Assembly (NCBI RefSeq): GCF_006494365.1
Contig: NZ_VHIP01000012.1
Coordinates: 62,001-126,000, forward strand
Source of the DNA: Aestuariibacter sp. GS-14
Lineage (GTDB): Bacteria > Pseudomonadota > Gammaproteobacteria > Enterobacterales > Alteromonadaceae
DNA: 64,000 bases
Direction of reading: 5' to 3'
In this document: in pieces, positions 19,100 through 27,387 of the stretch
Numbering within the stretch: the first letter of the stretch is position 1
How the letters are laid out: every line of letters begins with the position of its first letter
Translations under genes and position numbers: made by a program
Notes under the pieces: model-generated
Told to the model about the DNA's origin: nothing
What the model saw: only the letters and a program-made list of their open reading frames with translations
Databases searched by the model: none

Positions 19100-19375
19100 A
19101 TGTTCAGAATAAGTGCCCTGTGCGTTGTATTGATTATGTTGCTGACCAGCCCTGCTGCATTTTCACAACAAGATCAAAACAAGCCGGTCAAAAACACCGC
19201 CCAAGCTGCCGAACAAGCCAAACGGCACGTTGACGGCCGCGTGTTAAAAGTGGACAAGACCCAAAGTGCTTACCGGGTAAAAATGCTCAAAAAATCCGGC
19301 CGGGTAGTTACCTTAGATGTAGATAAACGCTCAGGCGAAGTAAAGCCGAGCAATGGCAGCAAGGACGACCAGTAG
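19100..19375 (+). CDS. Small periplasmic PepSY-like protein
   Basis: A 91-residue secreted protein with signal peptide MFRISALCVVLIMLLTSPAAFS and a short PepSY-like module (ARHVDGRVLKVDK ... YRVKMLKKSGRVVTLDVDKRSGEV). ATG has a GGAG site 5 bases upstream. Its stop is 1 bp before the response regulator start. Proteins like this precede PhoP/PhoQ-like pairs in alteromonads and vibrios and may modulate the sensor in the periplasm; that role is inferred. Confidence 0.82.
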   Translation: MFRISALCVVLIMLLTSPAAFSQQDQNKPVKNTAQAAEQAKRHVDGRVLKVDKTQSAYRVKMLKKSGRVVTLDVDKRSGEVKPSNGSKDDQ

Positions 19376-19376
19376 T

Positions 19377-20060
19377 ATGAGAATGTTAATTGCCGAAGAT
19401 GACAGCCGGTTGCTGATGCAACTCGACACTCTGTTGCAACAGCAAGGCTATAGTGTGGATTTGGCCGACGATGGCAACAAAGCCCTGTTTCAGTTAAAGG
19501 AAGTAAACTACGATTTAGCCATTGTTGATATTGGCCTGCCCAATTTGGATGGCTTTGATGTGATCCGTCAGGCCCGTGCCGATGGGGTAACCACGCCAGT
19601 ATTAATTTTAACCGCACGCGATCGCTGGCAGGAAAAAGTAGAAGGACTGGATGCCGGTGCCGACGACTACCTCACCAAACCTTTCCACAACGAAGAATTA
19701 CTGGCGCGGGTAAAAGCACTCATCCGACGCGCGTCAGGCCAAGCCAGTTCACTGATAGAATTTGGCCCGGTAAGCCTGGATATGCAAGCCAAGGAAGTGC
19801 AGGTAAATGCCAGATCCATGGACTTAACCGCCTACGAATACAAAGTAATGGAATACCTGATGCTGCATCCCAAAAAAGTGATTTCAAAAACGGAACTCAC
19901 TGAGCACATCTACGACCAGGACTTTGATTTAGACAGCAACGTAATTGAAGTGTTTGTTGGCAGGTTGCGCAAAAAGCTCGATCCCAATAATACCCTGAAG
20001 CCCATTGAAACCCTGCGAGGGCGCGGATACCGCCTGAGTCAGTCACTTACTGGCGAATAA
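19377..20060 (+). CDS. OmpR/PhoP-family response regulator
   Basis: The 227-residue regulator has a receiver domain (acidic pair in AEDD, phosphoacceptor Asp51 in VDIGLP, Lys in DDYLTKPF) and a C-terminal winged-helix DNA-binding domain with LTAYEYKVMEYLMLHPKKVISKTEL and RGRGYRL. The ATG at 19377 (MRMLIAEDD) is chosen over one 24 bp upstream because receiver domains begin at this point. It lies between a PepSY protein and the sensor kinase gene, and resembles PhoP. Confidence 0.9.
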   Translation: MRMLIAEDDSRLLMQLDTLLQQQGYSVDLADDGNKALFQLKEVNYDLAIVDIGLPNLDGFDVIRQARADGVTTPVLILTARDRWQEKVEGLDAGADDYLTKPFHNEELLARVKALIRRASGQASSLIEFGPVSLDMQAKEVQVNARSMDLTAYEYKVMEYLMLHPKKVISKTELTEHIYDQDFDLDSNVIEVFVGRLRKKLDPNNTLKPIETLRGRGYRLSQSLTGE

Positions 20061-20066
20061 CCGCGG

Positions 20067-21404
20067 GTGCGCAGTTTATCACTTCGGGTACGAAGCCTGC
20101 TAATAGCCTGCGTGGCGTTGTTGGTGTTTATACCCGTAACCGTGCTAACGCTGTCGCAGGCTTACACTTCCAGCCTGGAAGAAGCCAAGTATAACGAACT
20201 CAAACTCATGACACTGTCGCTCATCTCGGTATTCGAGATGGATGACGGTGCCCCCGTGATGCCCGACATGTTGTTCGACGAACAGCTTAACCTGCCCAAC
20301 TCCGGTTATTTGGGGGTAATACAGCTTACCCAGGCCACGGTTTGGATTTCTGCATCGGGATTGGAAACGCACATTGAATCACTGCCAGCTGCACCAGATG
20401 TAGGTGGCGAATTGTATGTGGCCGAACATGCGCTGGACGGACAGCACCCCACTTATTTTGCCTATAGCTACACGGCCGAATTTGAAGACGGCGACAACTA
20501 TTTGCCGGTGACGTTTTTTGTATTCAATAACAATGCTGACTTCGAAAACGAACGCCGGATTTATTTGCGCTCAGTGTGGCAATACCTTATCGGGTTAGGG
20601 CTGGGGCTGATTGTACTGTTGGTACTGGGTATGAATACCCTACTCAAACCGGTTCGCGCACTGATTAGTGAAATTGAACATACCAGCAATGGCCAGCAAC
20701 AACAGCTTACAGCAAATTACCCCAGCGAGTTTACGCCATTAAAACAAAGTATAAACGCCCTGCTTAGTGCGGAAGCCGAGCAGCGACAGCGTTATAAAAA
20801 CAGTTTGGGTGACCTGGCTCACAGTTTAAAAACCCCGCTGGCTGTTGCATTAGGCACTCAGGGATTACCCGCATCGGCGCAAGAGCCGCTGCAACAAATT
20901 GACGCCCTTATTCAGCGCCAGCTAAAACGGGCCACAGCGGGCACCACAAGCTGGGATAAAGGCATAGCCATTGCGCCTGTTGCACAACAAATAAGTAATG
21001 CTCTGAATAAAGTATATCGAGACAAAGCGTTGCAAATTGCGGTTAACGGCCAACAAGGGCAGTTTTTTGGCGACAAAACGGACCTGATGGAAATACTGGG
21101 TAACCTGATGGACAACGCCTGCAAAGCAGCAGATCGCCGCATTCAGGTAACGATTAACGAAACCCCTTATCAAACCGAATTGTGCATTGAAGATGATGGC
21201 CCGGGCATTCCACCAGAACAGGTTGAACGTCTGCTCACCCGCGGACAACGCCTGGACGCCTACACCGAAGGTCAGGGCATTGGCATGGCTGTTGTTGCCG
21301 ACCTGCTCGCCGCTTACGAAGCCAAGCTGGCCATTGGTCGCTCAGAATTAGGCGGCGCCATGTTCACCATTACCTTCCCCGCTCCCATTCGCATGTTGGG
21401 TTAG
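20067..21404 (+). CDS. PhoQ-like membrane sensor histidine kinase
   Basis: The 445-residue kinase starts with GTG. It has a membrane helix at about 9-30, a periplasmic sensor of about 135 residues rich in acidic residues (FEMDDGAPVMPDMLFDE, YTAEFEDGDNY), a second helix at about 172-194, then a dimerisation domain with phosphoacceptor His252 (DLAHSLKTPLAVALG) and an HATPase domain (NLMDNACKAA, DDGPGIP, GQGIGMAVV). The acidic periplasmic patch fits sensing of divalent cations or cationic peptides as in PhoQ. Partner of the regulator 6 bp upstream. Confidence 0.88.
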   Translation: MRSLSLRVRSLLIACVALLVFIPVTVLTLSQAYTSSLEEAKYNELKLMTLSLISVFEMDDGAPVMPDMLFDEQLNLPNSGYLGVIQLTQATVWISASGLETHIESLPAAPDVGGELYVAEHALDGQHPTYFAYSYTAEFEDGDNYLPVTFFVFNNNADFENERRIYLRSVWQYLIGLGLGLIVLLVLGMNTLLKPVRALISEIEHTSNGQQQQLTANYPSEFTPLKQSINALLSAEAEQRQRYKNSLGDLAHSLKTPLAVALGTQGLPASAQEPLQQIDALIQRQLKRATAGTTSWDKGIAIAPVAQQISNALNKVYRDKALQIAVNGQQGQFFGDKTDLMEILGNLMDNACKAADRRIQVTINETPYQTELCIEDDGPGIPPEQVERLLTRGQRLDAYTEGQGIGMAVVADLLAAYEAKLAIGRSELGGAMFTITFPAPIRMLG

Positions 21405-21500
21405 TTGGGTATTTTAGTTTTTTGATTGATTGAATTGCGAGGGATAAACCTGTTTAAGCTTTAAAATAAATTCGCTTCAAACCTCAGGTTTTGAATGAAT

Positions 21501-21599
21501 GCCTAACTTTTAAAACAAGGACAGTCGCGCAGGCTTCAATGCGAAGCAGTCTACCTGTTTTTGTCCCAGTCCGCCGCGCACGACTTGAAACGATTAATA
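21501..21599 (-). repeat. attC-like site F (last of the cassette array)
   Basis: The distal core GCCTAAC (21501-21507, GTTAGGC in cassette orientation) matches the GTTRRRY rule. Inverted repeats around GCTTCGCATTGAAGC form the inner stem. The inverse core near 21593-21599 (GATTAAT) is degenerate. Structure and position match the other five sites of this array. Confidence 0.65.
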
Positions 21600-21603
21600 G
21601 GTC

Positions 21604-22119
21604 TTAATTGCATTGTGTAATACCACCCCAATTGTCGTTGAAATAAACTTGGTGGTATGTTGTTGCCCACGATGGGCGAGAGAGATTTAATTTTTCTGGA
21701 TGAAAAATTATTTCACTACTACAACCCCCAAAAACGAAACCAGCTGAAAATATAGTGATTGATACATTCCCAGTGTAATACTCAACAGCAGTCGTCTTTG
21801 TAGTTTTAAACAATTGAATATATTCATCATAGCGCGAGCTTGTTAATAGATAGGTACCCGAAACGACACTAAAAGGTACATATTGACCGTAACTTTTGCT
21901 CCAGCCTTTTTCGGTTAGCTCATATTTACCTATTCTTCCGTCTCGGATTTCAAAGTAATCATGTTCACGAGAATCAATAGCGATCATTTCCTTCAATTTC
22001 TCTAATCCGCTTTGATTTTGATTGAAGTACTCTATTAATTCAGCTTCGCTAGGAGCTTCATCCGAGTTATGGGCGCATCCAATAAAATTTATACAAATGA
22101 TTAAAAGAAAAAAGCGCAT
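21604..22119 (-). CDS. Cassette-encoded lipoprotein of unknown function
   Basis: The 171-residue protein starts at ATG 22119 (MRFFLLIICINFIGC) with AAGG 9 bases upstream; an ATG at 22137 lies inside the attC core and is less likely. A lipobox IGC gives a lipid-anchored protein. The remainder has no recognised family; two Cys near the C-terminus (FGGCSSE, ITQCN) could pair. It is AT-rich compared with the flanking chromosomal genes, fitting gene-cassette origin. Confidence 0.7.
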   Translation of the reverse strand: MRFFLLIICINFIGCAHNSDEAPSEAELIEYFNQNQSGLEKLKEMIAIDSREHDYFEIRDGRIGKYELTEKGWSKSYGQYVPFSVVSGTYLLTSSRYDEYIQLFKTTKTTAVEYYTGNVSITIFSAGFVFGGCSSEIIFHPEKLNLSRPSWATTYHQVYFNDNWGGITQCN

Positions 22120-22133
22120 AAATTCAACCTTAG

Positions 22134-22220
22134 GCATAACGCCGCCTACAAAGGCCGAGTGTTAGCGAGGCCCAGCCAGCACGCCTTCTGAGCTGGCGAT
22201 AGTACTTAGCATCGTTAGCT
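22134..22220 (-). repeat. attC-like site E2
   Basis: Core GCATAAC (22134-22140; GTTATGC in cassette orientation) and inverse core GTTAGCT (22214-22220) bound an 87-bp imperfect inverted repeat with GCCAGC/GCTGGC inner stem. The first bases of its own cassette at 22338 (rc TAGCTG) match the inverse core, as circular cassette excision predicts. Confidence 0.7.
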
Positions 22221-22226
22221 GATGAT

Positions 22227-22331
22227 TTAATACACTTGACCATTCAGAGAAATGCCTGATTTGTTAAAAAGAAACAGTGAAGCGCATGAAGTAAGAGCAA
22301 TGATAAATAATAAGTAATATATTCGGTGCAT
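22227..22331 (-). CDS. 34-residue lipoprotein-like peptide, own cassette
   Basis: ATG at 22331 opens a 34-codon frame ending TAA at 22227. The peptide begins MHRIYYLLFIIALTSCASL, a basic start, hydrophobic core and lipobox TSC, so it reads as a tiny lipoprotein with a 19-residue mature tail. It is bounded by attC-like sites on both sides and would be a complete, very short cassette. Lysis-type or entry-exclusion lipoproteins have similar size, but no assignment is possible. Ribosome site AAGGAA is 14 bases upstream, so expression is uncertain. Confidence 0.5.
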   Translation of the reverse strand: MHRIYYLLFIIALTSCASLFLFNKSGISLNGQVY

Positions 22332-22337
22332 GATTTT

Positions 22338-22419
22338 CAGCTATTTCCTTGAGAATCGGAGCAGTTTCGCCGCGACCGGCGCCGTAGGCGCGTAGTTGAT
22401 TGATCTGTTTGGGTTAAGT
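22338..22419 (-). repeat. attC-like site E
   Basis: Inverse core GTTAAGT (22413-22419) overlaps the stop of the 22419 gene, and the distal core at 22338-22346 (rc AATAGCTG) is degenerate. GGCGCC and GCGACCGGC sequences give a GC-rich inner stem in otherwise AT-rich DNA. Confidence 0.55.
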
Positions 22420-23021
22420 TACTGTGCATACTCTATGATCCTTACTAATTTAGGATCTATCTGTAATGTCACATTTGAACCACTTTGAACCCATATTTCA
22501 CCAGTTTCACCATTACTTAGGGATAACGTTGATTCTCTACCAATGAGGTACTTTTTCTGCTCTCCAACATAATAATAGCCATCTACAGATATTTCATAAC
22601 TACAGATTCCATCACAGTCAGACCAATTCCATTTTATATTCCACTCGGTTTCTGGCGGGACTTCTAAGCTAAGGTTATCCATGAAATCAGACGATAGACT
22701 AACTTCCCTGATTTTTTCACCGCGCTCATAAAATGTTGAGTAATTTTTTTGCTCACCAATCTTTAATAGCGTTGCGCAATCCAAGGCACTTTTATCGTTT
22801 GGAACTATTTTCTCCTTGCGACACAGCCAATACCTAGAATGCTCAGGATTGTATCGCCAACTATATTGATCAATGTAAAACCTTGAAAGAATATCCATCG
22901 ATTTTACGTCACCGCTATTTGCTTTGTCATATAACTGTTTGTTGGCTGTCAGTATGTCACCAGCATACACATAGATGCTTAATACTAATCCAAAAAATAA
23001 CACGAAATGCCAAACTTTCAT
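22419..23021 (-). CDS. Cassette-encoded secreted protein of unknown function
   Basis: This 200-residue protein has a signal peptide (MKVWHFVLFFGLVLSIYVYAG) followed by a region with weak Sel1/TPR-like character (LYDKANSGDVKSMDILSRFYIDQY) and then a beta-rich C-terminal half with DCDGICSYEISVDGYYYVG. Several cysteines suggest a periplasmic disulfide protein. Low GC and the flanking attC-like sites mark it as an integron cassette gene. No family assignment. Confidence 0.72.
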   Translation of the reverse strand: MKVWHFVLFFGLVLSIYVYAGDILTANKQLYDKANSGDVKSMDILSRFYIDQYSWRYNPEHSRYWLCRKEKIVPNDKSALDCATLLKIGEQKNYSTFYERGEKIREVSLSSDFMDNLSLEVPPETEWNIKWNWSDCDGICSYEISVDGYYYVGEQKKYLIGRESTLSLSNGETGEIWVQSGSNVTLQIDPKLVRIIEYAQ

Positions 23022-23023
23022 GA

Positions 23024-23124
23024 GTTACCCTCCCCCCATAAGAGGCTAGTACCTGTGGTCTAAAATACGAAACGAAGTGACAGGAGCCTACGTGTTAGTA
23101 TCCCGTAGCGTTGGCTTGTTAGGT
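23024..23124 (-). repeat. attC-like site D
   Basis: Inverse core GTTAGGT (23118-23124) overlaps the stop of the preceding cassette gene and equals the first bases of that cassette at 23434. The inner stem pairs CCTGT with ACAGG around a TACGAAACGAAG loop. The distal core near 23024-23030 is degenerate. Confidence 0.65.
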
Positions 23125-23427
23125 GATTTCACTCACTACTACCTTGATAAAACTGTCTAGTTCATCCCTGTACGATTTATTAACTCTACCGAAATAGCAA
23201 CCTATGTTTTCGTGGCCGACAACATGGCATCCGTACGCCTTTTCGATAGGCAGCGTTTTCAAATCATCTCTTCCCGAGAAAGCGATAGTAAACTTTGGAA
23301 TCCCATTTGGCCGCGCGACTTCCCAATAAGCGGAGATGTCGTAATCGTTTCCTGGCAATTCGTTTACAACATGCCATTTACTGCGCTCTAAGGCGTTTCT
23401 TAAAAGCTCTAAATGTTCAATGCTCAC
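23119..23427 (-). CDS. Cassette-encoded cytoplasmic protein of unknown function
   Basis: The frame starts best at GTG 23427 (MSIEHLELLRNALERSKWHVV) with AGGTGA 5 bases before it, giving 102 residues; a GTG at 23442 lies in the attC core. The protein has no signal peptide or membrane segment and looks like a compact alpha/beta domain (DISAYWEVARPNG, KFTIAFSG, FIKVVVSEI). Family not recognised. The stop codon lies within the inverse core of the following attC, as usual for cassette genes. Confidence 0.68.
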   Translation of the reverse strand: MSIEHLELLRNALERSKWHVVNELPGNDYDISAYWEVARPNGIPKFTIAFSGRDDLKTLPIEKAYGCHVVGHENIGCYFGRVNKSYRDELDSFIKVVVSEIT

Positions 23428-23433
23428 AGTATC

Positions 23434-23538
23434 ACCTAACACCTAAATTTGCGGCACAAACAGACAGGCTATAATAGCGAAGCCATCTTGCTGTTTGTGT
23501 TCCAGCCCGCCTGCGGGCGACATAATTTTATGTTATAC
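23434..23538 (-). repeat. attC-like site C
   Basis: Core ACCTAAC (23434-23440; GTTAGGT in cassette orientation) is a perfect GTTRRRY site. The inner stem is CACAAACAG (23455-23463) with CTGTTTGTG (23491-23499). The inverse core is GTTATAC (23532-23538). Confidence 0.75.
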
Positions 23539-23576
23539 ACACTCTACCTCAATTTTAGTCGCGACTATTCTCTGAC

Positions 23577-23941
23577 TTAAACATGTCTGAAATACTGTGT
23601 GGGCAACGACATTGACAAAAACTTGCCAGAATTATTTTTGTCATTACACCAAAAATTACCTTCACCTAAATAGTCTGTTGCGGAATTTGATTGAAATTTA
23701 AGAGTGCAACAAAGCTGGACAACATCTCCATCTACTTCTTTGTCTGTCAATTGTCTGGTTAGATCAAGCTCAAAAAACTGCCCCTCTCCCCAATCAAAAG
23801 TCCCCATTGAAAAAGTAGCATATCGCCATCTGCTTCAGTGTAATTTGGGAATTGAATTGACTGATATAGCTTCACTTGTTCCGCAAATAAATCGAATCCT
23901 GATTTGACCTTTAATAAAGGGACCAATGTGTCTAAAGCCAT
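23577..23941 (-). pseudogene. Frameshifted cassette gene
   Basis: Two overlapping minus-strand frames continue each other: 23941 downward reads MALDTLVPLLKVKSG to DMLLFQ, then the other frame reads GTFDWGEGQFFELDLTRQL to the stop at 23577. They change over near 23800-23807, in a stretch of T and G runs. A one-base indel would restore a protein of about 121 residues. The intact product would be a soluble beta-rich protein of unknown function. Either a real pseudogene or a sequencing error in a homopolymer. Confidence 0.65.
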
Positions 23942-23955
23942 TGTTATTCCAAGTA

Positions 23956-24055
23956 TGTAAACGCCTTACCAATGGGCGCATAAATGCTTGTCTAAAATTA
24001 GCGACAAAGGAGCTCAAGCCAAGCGTTTTATGTCCTTTTAAGTAACTTGTTATGA
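23956..24055 (-). repeat. attC-like site B
   Basis: The inverse core GTTATGA (24049-24055) overlaps the stop of the preceding gene and its extension TTATGAGCC is repeated as the first bases of that gene's cassette at 24541-24549. The distal core (23956-23962, rc GTTTACA) is imperfect. Inner repeats include AAGGAGCTCAAGCC. Confidence 0.65.
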
Positions 24056-24538
24056 GCCGCTAGCAACTGACTCTTTAACAAATGCCAACCACCTATCATT
24101 TTCTGATTTGATGATTTCATTTGAATGTGCATGCCCCCATGACTCGCGAAAAACTAAGTAAATTTCACCGAGTTCGTAGGTGAATGCGATATTACAAATT
24201 CCGCCTTTTGAAATTGGTGAACGTCTAACTAATAGAAAGTCAGACCAAAAAGCCGGCTCAATATGACGATTAAAATCAGTACTGATATGCTTAACTGACT
24301 TAGGTATTCTTGAACGACGCCAGAAAAACTCTTTTTCACTCTCGCCTTTAATATTTTCGACGACTTCAAATACTACAACTTTGTCAGTTATTTTAATGGT
24401 TTTTGCCAACACTATCGTTGAAGTATTCTCGATTAATTCAGCGTGTGGTAAGCCATATCCAGGAGGTGGTGCAGGACAAGCACTAACTTCTAGGTTGAAC
24501 AATACTGAAAATATCAATGTGTATAGCGAAACTTTCAT
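24050..24538 (-). CDS. Cassette-encoded secreted protein of unknown function
   Basis: A 162-residue protein with signal peptide (MKVSLYTLIFSVLFNLEVSA) followed by CPAPPPGYG, then a beta-rich domain: IVLAKTIKITDKVVVFEVVENIKGE, LLVRRSPISKGGICNIAFTYELGEIYLVF. The pattern resembles small NTR/TIMP-like OB-fold proteins, with an N-terminal Cys right after the signal, but this is only a resemblance. AT-rich and bounded by attC-like sites. Confidence 0.7.
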   Translation of the reverse strand: MKVSLYTLIFSVLFNLEVSACPAPPPGYGLPHAELIENTSTIVLAKTIKITDKVVVFEVVENIKGESEKEFFWRRSRIPKSVKHISTDFNRHIEPAFWSDFLLVRRSPISKGGICNIAFTYELGEIYLVFRESWGHAHSNEIIKSENDRWLAFVKESVASGS

Positions 24539-24542
24539 AGGC

Positions 24543-24648
24543 TCATAATTTTTAAATAAAGGGCGCAGACATGTGGGCTAAAATGCGAAGCTGCCCACAT
24601 GTATGCATCCCAGCGAACGAAGTGAGTGACTTAATTTATTTGTTAAGT
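24543..24648 (-). repeat. attC-like site A
   Basis: Inverse core GTTAAGT (24642-24648) overlaps the stop of the first cassette gene. The inner stem pairs CATGTGGG (24570-24577) with CCCACATG (24594-24601) and extends with one mismatch. The loop CTAAAATGCGAAGCTG is shared in form with sites C, D and F. The distal core (rc ATTATGA) has G replaced by A. Confidence 0.7.
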
Positions 24649-25041
24649 GCGTGCTTGTTCATAACACTCTAGCATCTGATAAGCGATCTCTTGCTGTTCG
24701 CTGTTTAGGACTTCTGTTTCTGAAAGTGACCTGGCCAAACGGTATTCCAGTTCTTTTTTAATGCTACCTCGATTTGCGATTTTCATGAATTCTCTGAAAG
24801 TTTTGTTCTGTATTGAACTTAACGAAGGTAAACCAATAGATAGCAGGTTTGCATCTAAAACAGCTTGCTCAGTTTTGCGCATGTGAGAAGAAATTTCTAT
24901 CGCGTCATTTGCAGCAAGTCGAACTGAGGTTAAAGAGCCTTTCATTAAACTCTCTTTAGAGAAGTAATCGAAAGCTGAAGACTCACTAGTTTTAAAAACT
25001 AGCGTGATGAATTCAGCGAGGATTTCCTTTTCTGTTTTCAT
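24643..25041 (-). CDS. Cassette-encoded helical protein of unknown function
   Basis: The 132-residue protein is mostly alpha-helical by composition (EKEILAEFITLVF, AANDAIEISSHMRKTEQAVLD, KKELEYRLARSLSETEVLNSEQQEIAYQMLECYEQ) with no signal peptide. Family not recognised. The start lies just after TTAGGTGCC (25045-25052), which matches the cassette's inverse core with one mismatch, so this is the first recognisable cassette of the array. Confidence 0.7.
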   Translation of the reverse strand: MKTEKEILAEFITLVFKTSESSAFDYFSKESLMKGSLTSVRLAANDAIEISSHMRKTEQAVLDANLLSIGLPSLSSIQNKTFREFMKIANRGSIKKELEYRLARSLSETEVLNSEQQEIAYQMLECYEQART

Positions 25042-25339
25042 GAGGCACCTAAAAGCTTATTACTCAGACTTCATAGTAACACCCGTTTCCTCTGGAAAAC
25101 CATATTCTGTGTTTTCAGAGGACAGAACATAAAATCTCACCTCACGCACAAAACGGAAAACGGAATACAGGTAGTCATTCATCTTTGCAAGATTAACCTG
25201 AGTAATCCCTGTAGGTACCGAGTACGCGAAATTATCGACTCACCTCAGTGAAATATCACTTCAAGCCAGCTTATTATTCGCAAACGGGCTTATGGCGTTC
25301 TGCATTGCGATTTGCAGCAATCCAGCGCTAGTGTTAACT
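25042..25339. other. Region between permease gene and first cassette
   Basis: No convincing attI site or integrase remnant was seen in these 298 bp. A 40-codon minus-strand frame (25182 to 25060) begins MNDYLYSVFRFVREVRF and ends just before the first cassette core; it has no clear ribosome site and is listed only as a possibility. The rest is AT-rich and unexplained. Confidence 0.4.
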
Positions 25340-26392
25340 CTATGCCACCGGCGCCTTTTCAACCGGCTTTAAGTCGTCTTCACTGGACAGTAAAACAGCC
25401 AGCCAGCGGCTTTCTTCGCGGGATTCCAGGGCAATTTTTACAATCATGGTAAGCGGTACCGACAACAGCATGCCCACACTGCCCAACAGCCACCCCCAGA
25501 ATATCAAAGACAGGAAAACCACCAGCGTGGATAAACCTAAACCACGGCCCATAAAACGCGGCTCAATCACATTCCCCATTACGGTGTTTATAACTACGTA
25601 ACCCAGGGCCACCAAACCGGCTTCACCCGCACCAAATTGCACCAGTGCCATCAGCACCGCTGGCACGGCGGCAATGATAGAGCCAATATTGGGTATGTAG
25701 TTAAACAGGAAAGCCAGTACTGCCCACAATAAGAAGTGATCAACACCTAAAATGTACAACCAGATGCCCGCCAGTAAACCGGTGAACAAACTGATCACGG
25801 TTTTAATGGCAAGATAGCTGTTAACCGATTGAATAAAGCGGTCGATGTGATGCATTTTCATGTTGGGATCAGCCAGGGCCACGTGTAACCGGCGCGGCAT
25901 GCTCTCCGCTTCAAACAGCATAAAGATAACGGTTAGCAAGATGAGAAACAGATTCGACAACACACCGCCCATTCCACTTAAAAAATTGGTGGCCATCGAC
26001 ATCGCCATCCCCGGATCCAAATAAGACACAATAAGATCTTTGTCTACGTGGATATTAAACGTTTGCAGCTGCGCCACTACCCAGGCAAATTCACCCGACA
26101 GTTTTTCCCGGTACTGGGGCATATTTTCTTTGAATTCACTCATTGACTGGCCCACTAATCCAGCCAGCATAAAACCAAAAATCACGATCAACAGTATAAC
26201 TAAAGTAATAGATAACCAGCGGGGTACCCGGTAACGGGCCAGCCAGTTAATTAAAGGGCCGCACGCTATGGCAATAAAGCCAGAAAGAAAAAACGGCACC
26301 ATAATGGTACTCGCTGCTTTGATGCCGGCAAAAATAACAATTAAGCTGGCGAAAATAAGCAAGGCTTTAGCGGTAGGCGATTGAATAGGCAT
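25340..26392 (-). CDS. AI-2E family (PerM/TqsA-like) membrane transporter
   Basis: The 350-residue protein has about eight hydrophobic segments and the family signatures GLVGQSMSEFKENMPQY, FNYIPNIGSIIAAVPAVLMAL and NVIEPRFMGRGLGLSTLVVFLSLIFWGWLLG. ATG at 26392 (MPIQSPTAKALL) is taken because the extra 30 residues in the longer frame lack similarity. Members export autoinducer-2 or other small solutes, or act as cation antiporters; substrate here is unknown. The gene is divergent from the YfcH-like gene. Confidence 0.85.
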   Translation of the reverse strand: MPIQSPTAKALLIFASLIVIFAGIKAASTIMVPFFLSGFIAIACGPLINWLARYRVPRWLSITLVILLIVIFGFMLAGLVGQSMSEFKENMPQYREKLSGEFAWVVAQLQTFNIHVDKDLIVSYLDPGMAMSMATNFLSGMGGVLSNLFLILLTVIFMLFEAESMPRRLHVALADPNMKMHHIDRFIQSVNSYLAIKTVISLFTGLLAGIWLYILGVDHFLLWAVLAFLFNYIPNIGSIIAAVPAVLMALVQFGAGEAGLVALGYVVINTVMGNVIEPRFMGRGLGLSTLVVFLSLIFWGWLLGSVGMLLSVPLTMIVKIALESREESRWLAVLLSSEDDLKPVEKAPVA

Positions 26393-26484
26393 AGTTTTAT
26401 TCTGGTCCGTGAAACAAAGGACCACGCTACCAGATTTACTACTTTTTAGGTAGTCCTTGCTCGCAGCATTCAACAGGAGCATTC

Positions 26485-27387
26485 ATGCACATTTTAATTA
26501 CCGGTGGCACCGGTTTGATCGGGCGTCATTTAATTCAGGCACTGATCAAAAAATCACAGCCTGCTAACGCTATTACTGTGCTTACCCGCGATGTTGCAAA
26601 AGCAACCTCTGCGTTACCAGGCCATATTAACGCAGTAACGTCGCTGGATGTCTTTGAGAACTTTGATCAATTCGATGTAGTAATAAATCTGGCGGGCGAG
26701 CCAATAGCCGATAAACGCTGGACAGAGGAACAAAAAGCCCGCATTTGTAACAGCCGTTGGGATATAACCCAGCAAGTAGTCGATAAAATTCAGGCATCGC
26801 AACATCCCCCACACACGTTTATATCTGGCTCGGCGATTGGCTATTACGGCAGACAGGGCAATACGCCCATTACCGAAGCGCATGCTAACGTACATGACGA
26901 ATTTACCCATCAGGTATGTGAAAAATGGGAACGTATTGCCCTTCAGGCTGTAACAAAAACCCGGGTTTGTCTGCTGAGAACGGGTGTAGTGCTGTCGGAA
27001 GACGGCGGTGCACTTAGCAAAATGCGCTTACCGTTTTCTTTAGGGTTGGGCGGTCCTATTGGCTCAGGTAAACAGGTAATGTCGTGGATCCACATTAAGG
27101 ATATGGTGGCAGCGATTGTGTTTTTACTTGAACGCCCGCAGTGTGAAGGTGCATTCAACCTCACTGCCCCTTCGCCTGTCACCAATCGTGAATTTGTGAA
27201 AGCATACGCCGCTTCACTGGGCCGGCCGGCCATCTTTCCCATGCCTGCATTTGCGTTAAGGTTAATGATGGGTGAAGCGGCAGACCTATTGTTAACCGGA
27301 CAACGCGTTATCCCACAAAAACTGAGGGATGCAGGATTTAAGTTTACGTTTTCCGACATACAGTCGGCCTTTGCTGATTTAACCTAA
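26485..27387 (+). CDS. YfcH-like SDR epimerase (TIGR01777 family)
   Basis: This 300-residue extended SDR has the nucleotide-binding GGTGLIGRHLI at the N-terminus, NLAGEPIADKRWTEEQK, SGSAIGYYGRQGN (catalytic Tyr) and a C-terminal domain ending RVIPQKLRDAGFKFTFSDIQSA typical of the family. It probably acts on a nucleotide-linked or other sugar substrate with NAD(P); the reaction is not established. ATG follows AGGAG. Confidence 0.87.
   Translation: MHILITGGTGLIGRHLIQALIKKSQPANAITVLTRDVAKATSALPGHINAVTSLDVFENFDQFDVVINLAGEPIADKRWTEEQKARICNSRWDITQQVVDKIQASQHPPHTFISGSAIGYYGRQGNTPITEAHANVHDEFTHQVCEKWERIALQAVTKTRVCLLRTGVVLSEDGGALSKMRLPFSLGLGGPIGSGKQVMSWIHIKDMVAAIVFLLERPQCEGAFNLTAPSPVTNREFVKAYAASLGRPAIFPMPAFALRLMMGEAADLLLTGQRVIPQKLRDAGFKFTFSDIQSAFADLT

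Noticed and set aside
21405-25340. CRISPR array
   Set aside because: Repeated elements are 80-106 bp apart-diverged attC-like sites around genes, not short identical direct repeats with spacers.
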